From Pisolithus tinctorius (taxonomy: Eukaryota > Basidiomycota > Agaricomycetes > Boletales > Pisolithaceae), in contig JANFAH010000004.1 of assembly GCA_024663395.1 (NCBI GenBank), positions 1,302,001-1,366,000 of the forward strand: a DNA stretch of 64,000 nt, written 5' to 3'. The notes beneath the pieces are model-generated. The model was not told the origin of the DNA and ran no database searches. It worked only from the letters and a program-made list of their open reading frames with translations. This document shows, one piece after another, positions 37,485 to 48,951 of this stretch (position 1 is the first letter of the stretch; each line of letters begins with the position of its first letter). Both the position numbers and the translations under genes were made by a program.

Positions 37485-38309
37485 TCAGATGTCTTGTCGT
37501 CTCAGGTCAAGCAATCCCTTCATGATAAGCTGGACCTCCAGCACGGCCTCTATGGCTGAACGCACGGTATTTACTTGCATCTGCCCACTCTGGGGGGCCG
37601 TAGTGTTCACTGGTGTTGCTGTTTTGACTTCCACTTCCCACAAAGTATCTGTGTGGGCTGGAATCGGCAATGATGTTTTGGGGTCCACCTACAGAACCAG
37701 AACCAGAACCAATTGAGTGACCGCACACGATTTGTATTATGAAGTTCTACCTGCCCCTGCTGGAACATCTGGATGATAAGGGGTCCGCGACGAAAGACAT
37801 AACCACGTTTGTATATCTGCGAACGTTGCCTTGGCGAGTGGTTCATAAGACCATTGGATGCGCCGATAAGCAATCTTACACATATCCGAGGGCACTGGCA
37901 AGACTTAACGCGTCCCCCATGACTTCGCAAGTTGCCCATGGACGAACTGTTGCTTCGGGGTGTACACGCACTGATTCCGGTTTGAGATACGAGTAGAGTG
38001 TCCTGGAAGGGCTGGAGTGGGTAACCCTACGGGGCAGCCCGATAGCTAAGTGACTGACCATCCGCTTTCTTTCGCATCGCCATCGCCAACGTCTTTCCTC
38101 GCCCTTAACAAGACTGGCTCTTCACCTTGAGACTGTAAGAGATGGGTACCGAGATGTTCGAAAACGATTTCGCGGGTATGCATCGGCGCCGCAGACTCCG
38201 TGTGGAGAGTGATCCGGTTGAGAATGGCCTTGAGATCGCGAGCGAAGAACTCGCCGAAGAGTGCTACTTCGTATGCATAAACTTTCGCTTGGGTCACACC
38301 AGACAACAT
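37485..38309 (-). CDS. MED18: Mediator complex subunit 18
   Basis: Head-module subunit of Mediator, which links gene activators to RNA polymerase II in the nucleus. Exons 38309-38059, 38002-37882, 37816-37751 and 37688-37485 give 213 aa. Family signatures are YEVALFGEFFARDLKAILNR, ITLHTESAAPMHTREIVFE, EEPVLLRARKD, LYSYLKPESVRVHPEATVRP, KRGYVFRRGPLIIQMFQQGQ, HTDTLWEVEVKTATPVN and the end AVLEVQLIMKGLLDLRRQDI. Only 89 bp separate its start from that of BCD1 on the other strand. Confidence 0.9.
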
Positions 38310-38398
38310 GAAGGTTGGGTGGATGGATGGTCGTTGTCACGAGTTTGCGTCAACTTGGTCACCTACACGACAATAATTCTATCTTTCCGCAACAGTCC
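38310..38398. promoter_or_regulatory. 89-bp bidirectional promoter, MED18 / BCD1
   Basis: The whole space between the two start codons is 89 bp, so both promoters and 5' UTRs overlap or extend into the neighbouring gene. It includes a GGATGGATGG run; no known site is claimed. Confidence 0.45.
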
Positions 38399-39766
38399 AT
38401 GATGGTCGACACCGATCCCCAAACTGCGTCTGTGTCTGCGCCTCGCACATGTGCCTTGTGCAGCTCGCAGGCAAAGTACACATGCCCCAGATGTCGCACC
38501 CCGACCTGCTCTCTACCCTGTTCGCGAAAGCACAAACAACGCACAGGCTGCTCTGGGGAACGTAACAAGGCCGAGTATGTACCCATGAACGCATACGGCT
38601 GGGGAACCATGATGCGCGACTACGGCTTCCTGGAAGACATCGGGAGGAAAGTGGGCGAGTGGGGCAACGAAATCGCTCGCGGGAGGTACCAGGCGGAGCG
38701 GGGCAAAACGAGAAGGGTCGATAGTCTAGGAAAAACGAACGGGCGGGGAAAGCGGATGAGAGGCACCAAAAGAGAAACCCTCAAGTCCTACCTAGATTCA
38801 ATAGATATCGACATCGACCTGCTCCCCAATGGCATGGAACGCAGAGCCTTAAGTCAATCTACCTGGGACCCAAAGTTTGTCTCTTCTCTTCTGGGACGTG
38901 CGGTTTCGCTGACATTTCTTTCACTCTGAAGACTGGGACGCCCTCTGTTGACAATCGAATTCAAGTTCTATCCTCCGTCCCCCGTCTCACCATGTACAAT
39001 TGAGACTGTCCGAACGCAATCTCATACTGTCATCACACACCGCAATCCGATATCGAAGATATTGTTGGAAATTCTACAGTCTCACATACCCCAACAACCT
39101 CTCCAGTCCCGAAAACACAGAGAGCATTCTTTACCAGACTGGGTACCTCCTCTGGTGCATCCTCACCCAGAAGACCCGGAAGGCTTCCTCCACCCAGATT
39201 GCTATGTCCGCGCCAATCCGAATTTCCATTGTCAGCCAACCTCCCAAGCCGAGTTTTACCATAAATTAGACCCAACGCTGCCCCTCTCGGAGCTACTTCG
39301 GAATACTCATTTCGTGGAATTCCCAACCATTCATATCTTCGACCGAGACGCGTCAAGTTTTTGGGGCACAGTAGTAGATAAGACCGGACGGATTACTCGG
39401 CATCGGGGGGATGACGCATATGGAAGAGCCCTGAAACGCAGGAAAACCAATGCCCAGGCCATTGCTGGGTTACTTGGAGATTATGGGAGCAGCTCCGAAT
39501 CCGAAAAAGACCGGCCTCAGAAAAACGATGGTCTCCTCATGCTTGGAAGTTACTCAGAAAACGAGGATATGGAAACAAGTTCTGGAATACATCTACCTCG
39601 CGACGTTGATGATGAAGCCGGTCCCGAAGAATCGAGTAGCTCCGACGTTGAAGAAACACCGATAGAACCCGAGATGCTGCTTGCGCTTATGAAGCAAGCA
39701 CGTCAGGCTGCTGACGAAGATGTTGACTGGGATGACGAACCACAAGACGATGGGGAGTCTCCCTGA
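38399..39766 (+). CDS. BCD1: Box C/D snoRNP assembly factor Bcd1 (zf-HIT)
   Basis: Nuclear protein needed for stability and assembly of box C/D snoRNPs. Exons 38399-38874 and 38932-39766 give 436 aa. The HIT zinc finger is near the N-terminus: C-x2-C (CALC), CPRCRTPTCSLPCSRKHK and the closing TGC. Further family blocks are YVPMNAYGWGTMMRDYGFLE, IDLLPNGMERRALSQSTWDP, LLTIEFKFYPP and LLRNTHFVEFPTIHIFDRDA. The C-terminus is acidic (DEDVDWDDEPQDDGESP). The intron starts GTTTGT inside a Lys codon; its removal restores the family sequence. Confidence 0.9.
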
Positions 39767-39904
39767 TATTTTGATGAGATATTAAATTATCTATATACCC
39801 CTAATACGTCTGCAACATCATTTGCCTTAATGCCTATCGTACGTATGTTAGAAACACTCGGTTGTGAGTTGTATAGCGCACTTGCGGCTTGCAATGCCGC
39901 CCGT

Positions 39905-40970
39905 CTAGATGTCATCCATCGACAGATTGAGTTCCACTTTCTCGCCAGGGTTGAAAGCAGGCAAACCTGGACGAGATGTGTTAATGGACGATTCGAATCA
40001 ACATTATTGAACTTACCCATGTAAGGGCAGCCCTCACATCTGAAGGCATCACCCAAGAAACAACTACCACAGCTGCTAGTAGCCTTGGGAGCAGCCTTGG
40101 CAGCCGCAAGCAGTCTCTGCTTCTCCGTGTCACCACTGCCTACCTCTACTACACCGTCTGCATCCAGAAGTACGACCTTCCCCGTCCGGGACTCTTCCAC
40201 TTCGAATTCCGCAAGGCCACATGTGCAATTTTTGCAAGCTTTCTTTCGCCTCGGTGCACTTGAGTTAAACGGCTCACACGTAGGCACCGGACGAGCGCGA
40301 TCAGCATCGGTCAGTAGCGCATCGGCATCGATGGTGGGCGTAGAAGGCGATGAAAATGTCCAGACAGCCTTTTTCGAAGCCTGACGTGCCGGGTCTACCT
40401 TTCGCCTGAGAGGCAGGGCACCGTCGGTAAGAGGCTTCGATGGCGTCGGAACAGGGGTTGGTGCCACAGGTTTCTGAGCGACGATCTTTGCATCCCCGCC
40501 TTCCGATACGGTCTCTATGATCGAGAACCCCGCCAATGTAAGCTCATCCCGCAGATTCAGAAAACCGGGGGAAAGGTTAAGAAAATGGAGTCTTCCGAGT
40601 GGACCGAGGCCTTCCAGAAGTTGTTTGAGCAGTGGTCTCAGGTTTGGAAGCAAAGAGGAATAGTCGGTAGGTGTAAGTATAAGGAAGATGGACGAGTAGT
40701 TCGACGGTGTCAAGGTGACAGCTGAGGTTAACGATAAGCACACCTAACCGCCGAAATAAATAAAACCGGACCTCCATCAACCAACCGGTCGAGTAGTTGC
40801 TTCTCGGTTGTTCTTCCGGGGGCCTGTTCGTCGAGGTTAGAAATAAGAGCTTGGTATTTCCCGTCCTGTGCTGTCCCAAGAGATCCGATGATAAGGTCGG
40901 ATGATGCTGATAGTCCATTCATCGCAACCGACCCCCTTGTTTCCGTACTGTAGACAGCTGTTGGTGCCAT
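39905..40970 (-). CDS. DRE2: Anamorsin/Dre2, cytosolic Fe-S assembly factor
   Basis: Electron carrier that works with Tah18 in the cytosolic iron-sulphur assembly pathway and also occurs in the mitochondrial intermembrane space. Exons 40970-40772, 40721-40017 and 39966-39905 give 321 aa. The N-terminal part is a methyltransferase-like fold (YQALISNLDEQ to FSIIETVSEGG). The C-terminal domain has the Fe-S motif A as C-x11-C-x2-C-x-C (CEPFNSSAPRRKKACKNCTC) and the twin CX2C motif B (CGSCFLGDAFRCEGCPYMG), followed by LPAFNPGEKVELNLSMDDI, the usual ending. The start MAPTAVYS is preferred over a Met 19 codons upstream, because the extra segment is hydrophobic and atypical. Confidence 0.94.
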
Positions 40971-41223
40971 CAAGGTCGCGCTGAGAGTCCAGGAAAGAGC
41001 AGTGCCAGTCACAATCAAAACGAGCACCTTATCTGATATCCAAGTCGCTTACATAAACCAACGCTTCGGCCGTCGGACACCCAGCACTTTCGAAGTCGTA
41101 ATTCTTAGACATTATAGCCAAACTAAAAGGAGAACCAATAGTGGTGTACAGGCAACGACTAAGGAACAACAAAACGAAGTTTGTACATAGAAACTGCAAG
41201 GGGAAAAAGGCACCTGTCACACG

Positions 41224-42550
41224 TCAAACTGACTGTTGCATGGGTTGTTGCATGTCGGAATTTGGCGGCGGAGGGTGCATTCCTGGGGGAGGATGCATCC
41301 CTTCAGGGTAAGCAGGTGGCATGAGTGCGCTTCGAACGCGCAACAACATCATGCGATACCATTCCTCATCTGCGCCTGCCTTTTCCTGTTCAGCAGTTAT
41401 CTGCTGCAAGTTACTGAGCTCCTTAATCCAGCTGAGACGCCAAGACAAGTTGCCATTCTCGTCCGCTTCGAGGTTATCTATCGGCACAGCAGGAGGAAAG
41501 CCCCCAGGAGGTGGAGGGGGGAGCATTCCAAAATTGGGGTCAAAACTGAGTGGTTGCATGTTAGACGATGCATGGGAGATGAAAGAATGGATAGACGAAT
41601 CGATACTCACGCAGGTGGATAGGGAGGCGGATATGGGGCTTGCCTGCTGGGACCTGCTTGATCAGGATGCATTTGAGGAGGTGGCGGACCCTGTACGTAT
41701 TGTGCATGGGGATCAGGAAAAGGTGGTGCTTCGTTTGGGTGATAGTCGACGTCGTTTTGTTGTTCTGACGACTGACGTGCTTTTGTGCCTTTCGGCTTCT
41801 TCTTCCTCACACGGTGAACACCCGTGCGCGGATCAACGTTGTCGTTAACCGTCCAGTATGAGCCCTTCCCGCGGTCGGTCAGGGGACGGGGGACCTTCTC
41901 GAAGCATGGGTTTAGGGAAAGATTGTGGCGAACAGAATTCTACATGGGAACACAATATTTAGTCCTTGTTTATTCCGCCAGGTGGAAAGCACCAAAACAA
42001 ATATGAACACAATCAAACAATCAACATCGCGGTCGCGTCTTCGCGTATATAATGCACGCGGACGCGATATGTGACACTCTGATGCCTCGTGATACTCACC
42101 TTCCAGCCAGAGGGGGCGCTTCGAAAGTATGGAAACTGGATGACGTGGCCTATCAGTAAAAAAAGGAGTGCCCACGGAAAACCCGGAGGCTAGACGCACA
42201 CGCGACTCGATGGCATAATAAATGTCTTCCAGCAAGAGTTTCCCAGTCGGAGAGCCTTTGATGGCATAACTGAGAGAGAACAAGACGGTCAAAACTTGAG
42301 GGGGCAAAAGGAGACCGACAAAAACCGTCACAAACCGGATAAGGGTCGAGTACGGATAAAATGGCTTGCTTCCAGGCGGACCATCTCGCAGCGAATCCAG
42401 GTTCATGGGCAAACCACCAGTGAGGTCGGTCGGTTCTTGTGGGTAGTATGAATTTGCCTGGGCAAGCTCCGCCTCGGCGGGAGACAACATATTGGATGGT
42501 ACAACGGTTTGCGGCTGCGGCTGTGGCTGAGGCTGCTGTGGTTGGGACAT
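41224..42550 (-). CDS. Forkhead-domain transcription factor
   Basis: Probable nuclear DNA-binding regulator. Five exons, about 42550 to 41224. The forkhead domain is spread over four of them: [60 protein letters not shown] and [10 protein letters not shown]. The intron inside the recognition helix between GWK and NSVRHNLS (41940-42099) is 160 nt, three times the usual size here. The N-terminus is Gln/Pro-rich; after the domain come a basic stretch ([11 protein letters not shown]) and a long Pro/Met/His-rich tail. The last intron donor GTGAGT lies at about 41609. It resembles small basidiomycete forkhead proteins, but I cannot name an orthologue. Confidence 0.86.
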
Positions 42551-43785
42551 GCAGGGGCTGTCGACAGACAGGTCGGTGGCGAGGGCGGACGCGGGAGCCC
42601 TGCGTATCGGAGGCTCGGATGTTGGTGGTTGGGAGAAAGCGTTGAAGGAACACCGCTGTGGCTTATGTCATGCGTGAGAAAACGACCGCGCACGGGCCAT
42701 TTCCTCCCCTATGACATAGAGCACCATTGCTGGGCGACGTTGTGACCGTCTTCGAGGACACCATTGACGACGGGCACAGAGAGACGACGATGTTTGTCCA
42801 TCCCGCACCCACATACTTGAATACACTGTCCAAATTGTGGAAGACAGGGTAAAACAAAATCCAAACCAGCCACGCTCTACAATACACAAACAAAGCAGAG
42901 AGGATCTGTCAAGAATATTCACCCTCAGTGTACATCGGACGTTCCCCAATTGCAGTCGTTGGGACGGTGTCGTCGCCTCAACAGGCCGTCATGTCGGCAG
43001 TCGAGACTCGTAAGTCCTCATTCTCAGCCTCGGGGTCTGTAGCAACAGGGCTCATGCCCGGAACTGCCGCATGCCTGGGATGTCTACTGAATAGCCAAGC
43101 CTTAAGATGAGCCTTGAACGATTTCCCTCTGAGCCCGGTTCTCAGGTAGTCTGCACAGGATGGGTTGAACATTGCGCAGATGGACTGCATTCTTGTCTGA
43201 GGTACGACCTACGGAAGCGCATTTTATTCCAATGTACGTCTGTACACCATCGTTTTCGATCTGCTTTTCCATCCTCAGAGCTTCACTTCCAAGAAGAAAC
43301 TTTGTAGATTGATCTCAAGGAAAAGATCGCACCCTTATTATCGACCTCTTGAAATTATAGGGTCGCATGCTTTACCCCATTCGCCAGCACATCCGTTCTT
43401 CGGGCGGCGCTCTAGCCCCATACTCTCAGTTGTGCATGGATTGGTAAGGACACAATTACCGTACGATGGCTGAATTGTCGACGGGCTGAGGGCACGTGGC
43501 ACTGCCACCCATCAGTCTATGATAATACATTTGGCAACGGACTGGAACATCTTATTTGAACGTCGAACCAAGGTGGACCATATCCTTCAGTAACAGGTAT
43601 ACCATTTTCACGGTACCCATACGCGGCCCAGCCGTCAATACGTGGCATCACCAACCACGACCATATATTATCGTAGATGGCAACTGTCACAGACAATGTC
43701 GACTGGTTGAATGAGGCTGGGCATCAGGAATGTGAGCTACGAACATTCAACAATGGAAAATTGCAATGGATACTTGCCTCGTTTC
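42551..43785. other. Intergenic, upstream of the forkhead gene
   Basis: About 1.2 kb. It holds the forkhead promoter and, next to the following gene, its 3' end. A minus-strand frame at 42978-43190 and a short one at 43517-43683 are open; only the second looks protein-like. No RNA gene or repeat seen. Confidence 0.35.
43517..43683 (-). other. Short protein-like open frame, possible exon
   Basis: Following a GACAG acceptor-like site, the minus strand is open as VAIYDNIWSWLVMPRIDGWA, then AYGYRENGIPVTEGYGPPWF, then stop at 43517. The Trp/Tyr/Gly-rich composition is more like real protein than noise. An in-frame ATG lies at 43648. It could be a last exon of a small gene, but I found no upstream exon that joins it. 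Confidence 0.25.
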
Positions 43786-44265
43786 CTAATCCCTCCGTCC
43801 GCGATCGGCGGCCATTTGAGCTTGGACACGCCCAGCATTTTCCTTGATGGCTGTCCACGACGGCTTTCCATCCCTTGTTGTGCCCATGAGAGCCTCGTAT
43901 ATTCTATCTACCCGCTTCTCCTTGCTCTCGGTCCATCCGGGACCCATTTGCGAAGAGTCCAAGGTGGAGTGAGTATACAGGTCTCTACCAAGGTAAAATT
44001 TGGGAGACTGCCGTTGTTGCGCCCGCATGTTCAATATTTCCGCGAAGGAGTGCTTCTGCGAGTCGCCATCGCCAGGAAAATTGTCCTGTCTCGTAAATGC
44101 CTGGTCAATGGCGTCGGAAAGAGTTTCTGGTGTGATGAAGCGGTCAGATTGGTGATAGAGGTTGACGAGCGCGTTCATTTTGACATTGTTAAGAGACGCA
44201 GATGATTTATAGCGGACGGCGGGTCGAGCTGTTGCAGCTGTTCGCTGTGCCGCTCTGCAGAGCAT
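43786..44265 (-). CDS. Small predicted mitochondrial protein
   Basis: Single-exon frame of 159 aa. The N-terminus MLCRAAQRTAATARPAVRYK has no acidic residues and is rich in Arg/Ala, like a mitochondrial presequence. The rest is soluble and polar, with SDRFITPETLSDAIDQAFTR and RVDRIYEALMGTTRDGKPSW. I do not recognise the family. Its single exon is unusual among these neighbours. It is head-to-head with AIM32 at 117 bp, which supports it being a real gene. Confidence 0.62.
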   Translation of the reverse strand: MLCRAAQRTAATARPAVRYKSSASLNNVKMNALVNLYHQSDRFITPETLSDAIDQAFTRQDNFPGDGDSQKHSFAEILNMRAQQRQSPKFYLGRDLYTHSTLDSSQMGPGWTESKEKRVDRIYEALMGTTRDGKPSWTAIKENAGRVQAQMAADRGRRD

Positions 44266-44382
44266 GGCAAACTGAGTACATAGCCCTGTCGACTTTCAAA
44301 CAGAAAAATGCATCATTTGATTAGTCATCGAGCTGCCGCACCTTATCAGATAACTCTTTTGGCAGGTGTCGAACTTGACAGC
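44266..44382. promoter_or_regulatory. 117-bp divergent promoter region
   Basis: Separates the start of the small mitochondrial protein gene from that of AIM32. No specific site recognised; possible co-regulation of two mitochondrial proteins is inference only. Confidence 0.35.
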
Positions 44383-45753
44383 ATGTCTACCTTTGGGAAA
44401 CTCAAGCGAGTTTTCACCAGCCAAAGCAGCCAAGCAGACTCTGTCAGCGCTCGATACGACGCACTTAGATCCGTAGACGTCCCCGTGACAGACGATGACT
44501 GTCGTTTCTGCCCAGACCCGTGCGATCAAGGTGAGCGGCGTTGTCCTCTCATTGTTTTTGTCCACCAACTCGCAGCAGACCATGACGACTTCACTAAAAT
44601 GAGTATCGACACGGAGACCGACTTGCTTGGGTCGGTGAAGCCATATAGACGCCAGGCAAGTCAAGCTTGTCCAGACAACTTCCACGCCGAACTAACGGCC
44701 AAACAAGGTCGTTATTTCAACCGGAAAATCAGACTGGCACCAGGAAGTAACTGAAGCCGATGGCACCCTTGCAGCCTTCCTATGCAGTGTGAACGAGCGA
44801 CACTCTGCCAAATCCGATAACATAGGGAAATCTGCCCCTAAGGGCAACAAATCTCTTCCATCCGGCCTCTTCACGCAAGATACCAGCAACCGCCTTTCCA
44901 TCCTCAACGGAAGCCACCACTCCCTGTCTTTACATCATGACTCCACCTCAAAACTCGAGACGGTCATTATTTTGCCCAATTACAAGGTCATTACAGACGT
45001 CCCCCGGTCTCTAGAAGGCGCGGAAACGCTGTGGAAAAGCGCAATAGATCCCGCTTACGGGAGGGCCGGTTCCCCGGAGAGATCGGATACCCTCAAGTCG
45101 TGGGTTCTACCTTACTCATGCTTGATCTTGCTCTGTAAGCGTCCGCGGGGGCTGACCTCATCCCGTATTTGAGTCAACTGCGGGCTAACTGAATATGTGC
45201 TAGGTTCGCACAAAAGGCGAGACAAGCGTTGCGCAATTGCAGCCCCAGTTCTTGAGAAGAGTGAGTCTCTTCCCCTGTGCTACCTGCATAGTTCCTGACA
45301 GAGGTTCCATCAAGCGTTTATTCAGTCCCTCGAACGGGAGGGTTGGGAAGTGCACACTGACCTAGAAGACCTGTCTAATGAGCCAACACTGGAACATCTA
45401 CTCGGCGTGGGCAACGCCGATGGTGCGGACCCGGAGACTGTATATCGGTCACAGCTTACAGCCCTTCCCGGGCAACATAGAGCGCTTATACTGCGCAATT
45501 CTCACATCGGTGGTCACAAGTTTGCGGGCAACGTTATCGTGAGTTTCTGCGTGGTCATGCCCGACTCAAATTCTTTACATGCACGCAGATACACACGCCG
45601 GCAGGTGCGAGTGTGTGGTATGGGCGAGTGACGGCCCACCACGTCGAGTCTATCGTCAGAAACACCATAATCGGCGGTTGCGTGCTCCCGCCCATACTTC
45701 GAGGTGGCCTAAATTTAGCAAGGCCAGGATGTGCGACGCTCTATGACTGGTGA
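44383..45753 (+). CDS. AIM32: Aim32-like thioredoxin-fold ferredoxin
   Basis: Sucrase/ferredoxin-like family (Aim32/Apd1), with a thioredoxin-like 2Fe-2S domain; in yeast Aim32 is mitochondrial and linked to redox quality control. Six exons (44383-44530, 44576-44655, 44708-45134, 45204-45260, 45315-45538, 45589-45753) give 366 aa. The N-terminal block has DDCRFCPDPC. The C-terminal block has CSHKRRDKRCAIAAPVLEK, with two cysteines, and the histidine motif SHIGGHKFAGNVI, which together fit Cys/His ligation of the cluster, then ASVWYGRVTAHHVESIVR. The second intron (44656-44707) starts with GC. The acceptor at 45314 was chosen because it alone restores the frame into FIQSLEREGWEVH. Confidence 0.87.
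44656..44707 (+). other. GC-AG intron in AIM32
   Basis: Begins GCAAGT after CGCCAG, the canonical GC-donor context, contains CTAAC, and ends AACAAG. Removal joins SVKPYRRQ to VVISTGKSDW in phase 0. Confidence 0.78.
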
Positions 45754-46125
45754 CCTTCGCACTCGTACAGTGCATCTTCCAGGCAAGCTGTCTTGGGGAA
45801 AGGTGTGCCACTACAACATGTGACGTATGTACACAGTATGTTCCACACCGCAGAACATAACACACTGAGGGAGAAATAAATTGTTAAAAAGAGGTGACAT
45901 AGCAACAACAGCAGGACTTCTGTGAAAAGCAAGAATGAGCATTAAGAGGAAGCATGTATGCTCCATAAAAGGTGTGACCCTTAAAAAAAGAAAGTAAACC
46001 ATATGCAAATGTGAAGAGGGAAACAGTTGTGCAATGCAAGCATGACAATATGAACACGCAGTCGCCATTCCCTTGAGGTCCATAAAGAAGATAACTTGTG
46101 GAAGAACGAGAGCACCTGAACGCGA
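45754..46125. other. Intergenic, convergent AIM32 / SCH9
   Basis: AT-rich stretch between two stop codons, likely both 3' UTRs, with AATAAA-like strings near 45873. No other feature seen. Confidence 0.4.
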
Positions 46126-48951
46126 TTAGTCTGCGATGCCGTCCTCAAGCCTCCTCCGGCTGGAATACCGCCCAACAAAACTCTCATCCTCATACTCGTC
46201 TTCCGTTGTCGGCTCATTCACCCCTTCGTCATCTTCGCTCTCGTCGTCATCCTCCCGCGAGAATCCTGCCGGCACAACAAAACTCTCTCCCCCCGAATAC
46301 GTGAATCCACGGAAGTTCTCCTGTACGCTACTCGTGAGGGGTGTACCCGCCACGTCAGGATGCTTGGCTTTCTTTATTTGAATGCCCTGACTACGCCCGT
46401 TCACTCCGTTCGGCTGCTCTAGGCGCTCGCAACCAAGAGGCCCGTTGGGTGTGTGAGGGGGCTGAACACCAGATACGGTGTGCGTCCAGTCGTCGCTTGG
46501 GTCTTCCTCATCTGGACTGCGGTCTTCGTCAGTGTCGATCCCAAAGGTCCGTATATCTGCGGTCGTAAATTCGGGATCGAAATTTGACGTGGACTCGTCT
46601 GACTCAACGACGGGTTTGAAGGGTGGCGTTACTTGCTTCATTGAAAGAGCTTTCCAGTCAATGCTAGCAAAGAACGGATGTTCCTTGAGCTCTGCTGCAT
46701 CGCGTTGTGCGCCCAGGCGATGCTTGGGATTCCTATTCAAAAGCTGAACAACATCCTATCTGTCACCGATTCACAAGAGAGAGATGAACAAGTACTCACG
46801 CCTTTGACAAACAACTTCCCCTCCTCACTAATGACGTTTCGTGGGAACCTTATCTTGCCGAAACATATATTCTTGTACATTTGCTGCGTGTCTTCGGCAT
46901 AAAATGGACTCCATCCACAACACATTTCGAATAAGAGGACGCCCAGTGACCAAAAATCAACCAGTTTGCTATATCCATGTTCGTCCAATAGCACTTCGGG
47001 AGCAAGGTACTCCGTCGTGCCGCAGAACGTGGTCGTAAGTTCTCCCGATCGCAGATCAGCTTTGGACAAGCCAAAATCGCAAAGCGCCACGTGTCCTGTA
47101 GCGTCTAGAAGGATGTTCTCCGGCTTGAGGTCCCGGTAGATAATGTTGTACTTGTGCAAGTGTTCCAGGGCCAGCACGAGCTCCGCGACATAGAATCGGG
47201 CCCGCTCTTCCGAAAAGCGCGTTTCCTTTTGAAGATGCCAAAAGAGTTCCCCACCACTCTTGAAGTCGGTGACGAGGTAGAGATCAGTGTCAGTCTGGAA
47301 GCTGAACTTGAGACCGACGAGGAATGGGGACTCTAATGACCGCTGCAAGATCTTGCGCTCGCCGATGGTGTGAGCGACCTCTTTCTTAGCGATGATTTCC
47401 TTCTTGGACAAAATCTTCATTGCGTATATACGTTTCGTGTCCCTTTTCCGGACTTGGAAGACCTTGCCGAAAGTTCCCCGGCCGATGAGTTTTAGAAACT
47501 CGAAATCTCGTGGGATGAGCGCCCGTTTGGTCTATTGCGTCACAATGAGAGAATCATAAGCATTTCATCCACATCACTGATAACGTGTGCGAAGGGGAGA
47601 TGCCGAACGTGGGATGGGTGGGAAAACAGGTCAGGGAAGGCACAGACTAACCTTGTATTGTTCGAAAGTGATCTGAACACGCATCTCTCCGGTAACTACC
47701 TCGTTCTCCAGTGGCAGAAGCCTTGGTTAATGAAAACCCGATATGGTGGATGGGCGGAAGCACGAAGGGAGACGGGAAATGAGCGGAAATGAAGATGAAG
47801 AGAGGAAGTAAGATGACACCCACTTGTACCATTGGTCCACCGTGTGGTCATTCACAAGTACCGGTTTTATTTGTACGGTACCCAGGAAATGGTGGTCAGA
47901 GACACGGTCATAGACATTGAATGTGACGACGGAGTCTTCGGAGGTGACATCGCTGGTGGAGCGATTGAGCTTAGAATAGGCTGCAGTGTTGATGAGCTTA
48001 CAAAGAAACCTCGTGTTTCCAGACGGGATTGTGGGCGGAGAGACGCCCGAAAAGGCTCTGGGTGGGGTGGGGTGGATTGGATGATGACGATGGACCGGAG
48101 TGCAAGGACGAGGTTGGGGAAGATTCAGTACTCGACTTTCCGGCTGATCGCTGTGGGCCGATTGTGGCGACAGCGTTCGAAGAAGAGGTTCTCGATAAAG
48201 CTGTGGCAATCCCTTTGACTTCCTTATCCATCTCGTCGGTGGGATCGCGACTGACGAACTCGTTCTGTTCGAACTGGACTACAACGTAGGGTCTTGCATG
48301 AACGGATGTGACGCTGAGGCCGCGCGCAGATATGAGTTTGACGTGAATCTGGCCCTTGGAGGTGACGGAGCCTCCCGAGGGCTGTGATGAGGGGGCTGAT
48401 GAGGACGTCGTTCGTGCAGTCGAGGTGGTCGATGACGATGGAGTCTTGGGCTTATTTTCCATGGCATTTGACAACTGGGACTGTTTTTTGGTGCTGCGCA
48501 TGGAAAGGTTTGGCACATGAAGGGAAAACTGAGGTGCAGGGATGGCAGCGGCAAAACTACCGGAAGGAGGCGTTAGGGGGCCTAGCGATGTGACATCGGC
48601 CTGGGCCGGACGAGACACCGAAGGAGTGCCTAGAAGATGGTGCTGGATGGAAGACGTCGATGGCCCCGGCGTCCGCTGGCCGTTGCTCGACGTCGCTGCC
48701 GGCGACGACGGTGTAGACATGGTGGTCGTTGGGATGGTGCTGGCGTTGGCTGGCATATCGAATGGGTTCGGCTGCTCTCGGCCATCGGCGGAGGCCCGGG
48801 GGGTGAGCTGATCTAGCAAGGATGGCCAAAGCCTCATCATGGCTTTCGGTATGGGCAGGTAAGACGCGAGCGACGACGACGAGGCCTTGTCGGTGGCAGT
48901 GGCGATATTGTGGTGGTGGTGACTTGGCAGCGGTGGAGTCGCTGTTATCAT
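46126..48951 (-). CDS. SCH9: Sch9-type AGC protein kinase
   Basis: Ser/Thr kinase, in yeasts a TORC1 substrate that controls growth, ribosome synthesis and lifespan. Exons 48951-48002, 47952-47824, 47721-47652, 47531-46800 and 46743-46126 give 832 aa. A Ser/Thr/Pro-rich N-terminus is followed by a C2 domain (GQIHVKLISARGLSV, PYVVVQFEQNEFVS, VVTFNVYDRVSDHHFLGTVQ). The kinase domain has GRGTFGKVFQVRK, AMKILSKKE, YRDLKPENILL, CDFGLSK and the T-loop TTTFCGTTEYLAPEVL. The AGC tail has FDPEFTT, a turn motif AGTPLTSS and the hydrophobic motif FRGFTYSG, so PDK1 and TORC-type phosphosites are all kept. The order C2-kinase-tail is typical for Sch9. Confidence 0.92.

Noticed and set aside
42978..43190. 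70-codon minus-strand frame (MQSICAMFNPSCADY...)
   Set aside because: Could be an exon, but no joining exon, family match or clear splice pair was found.
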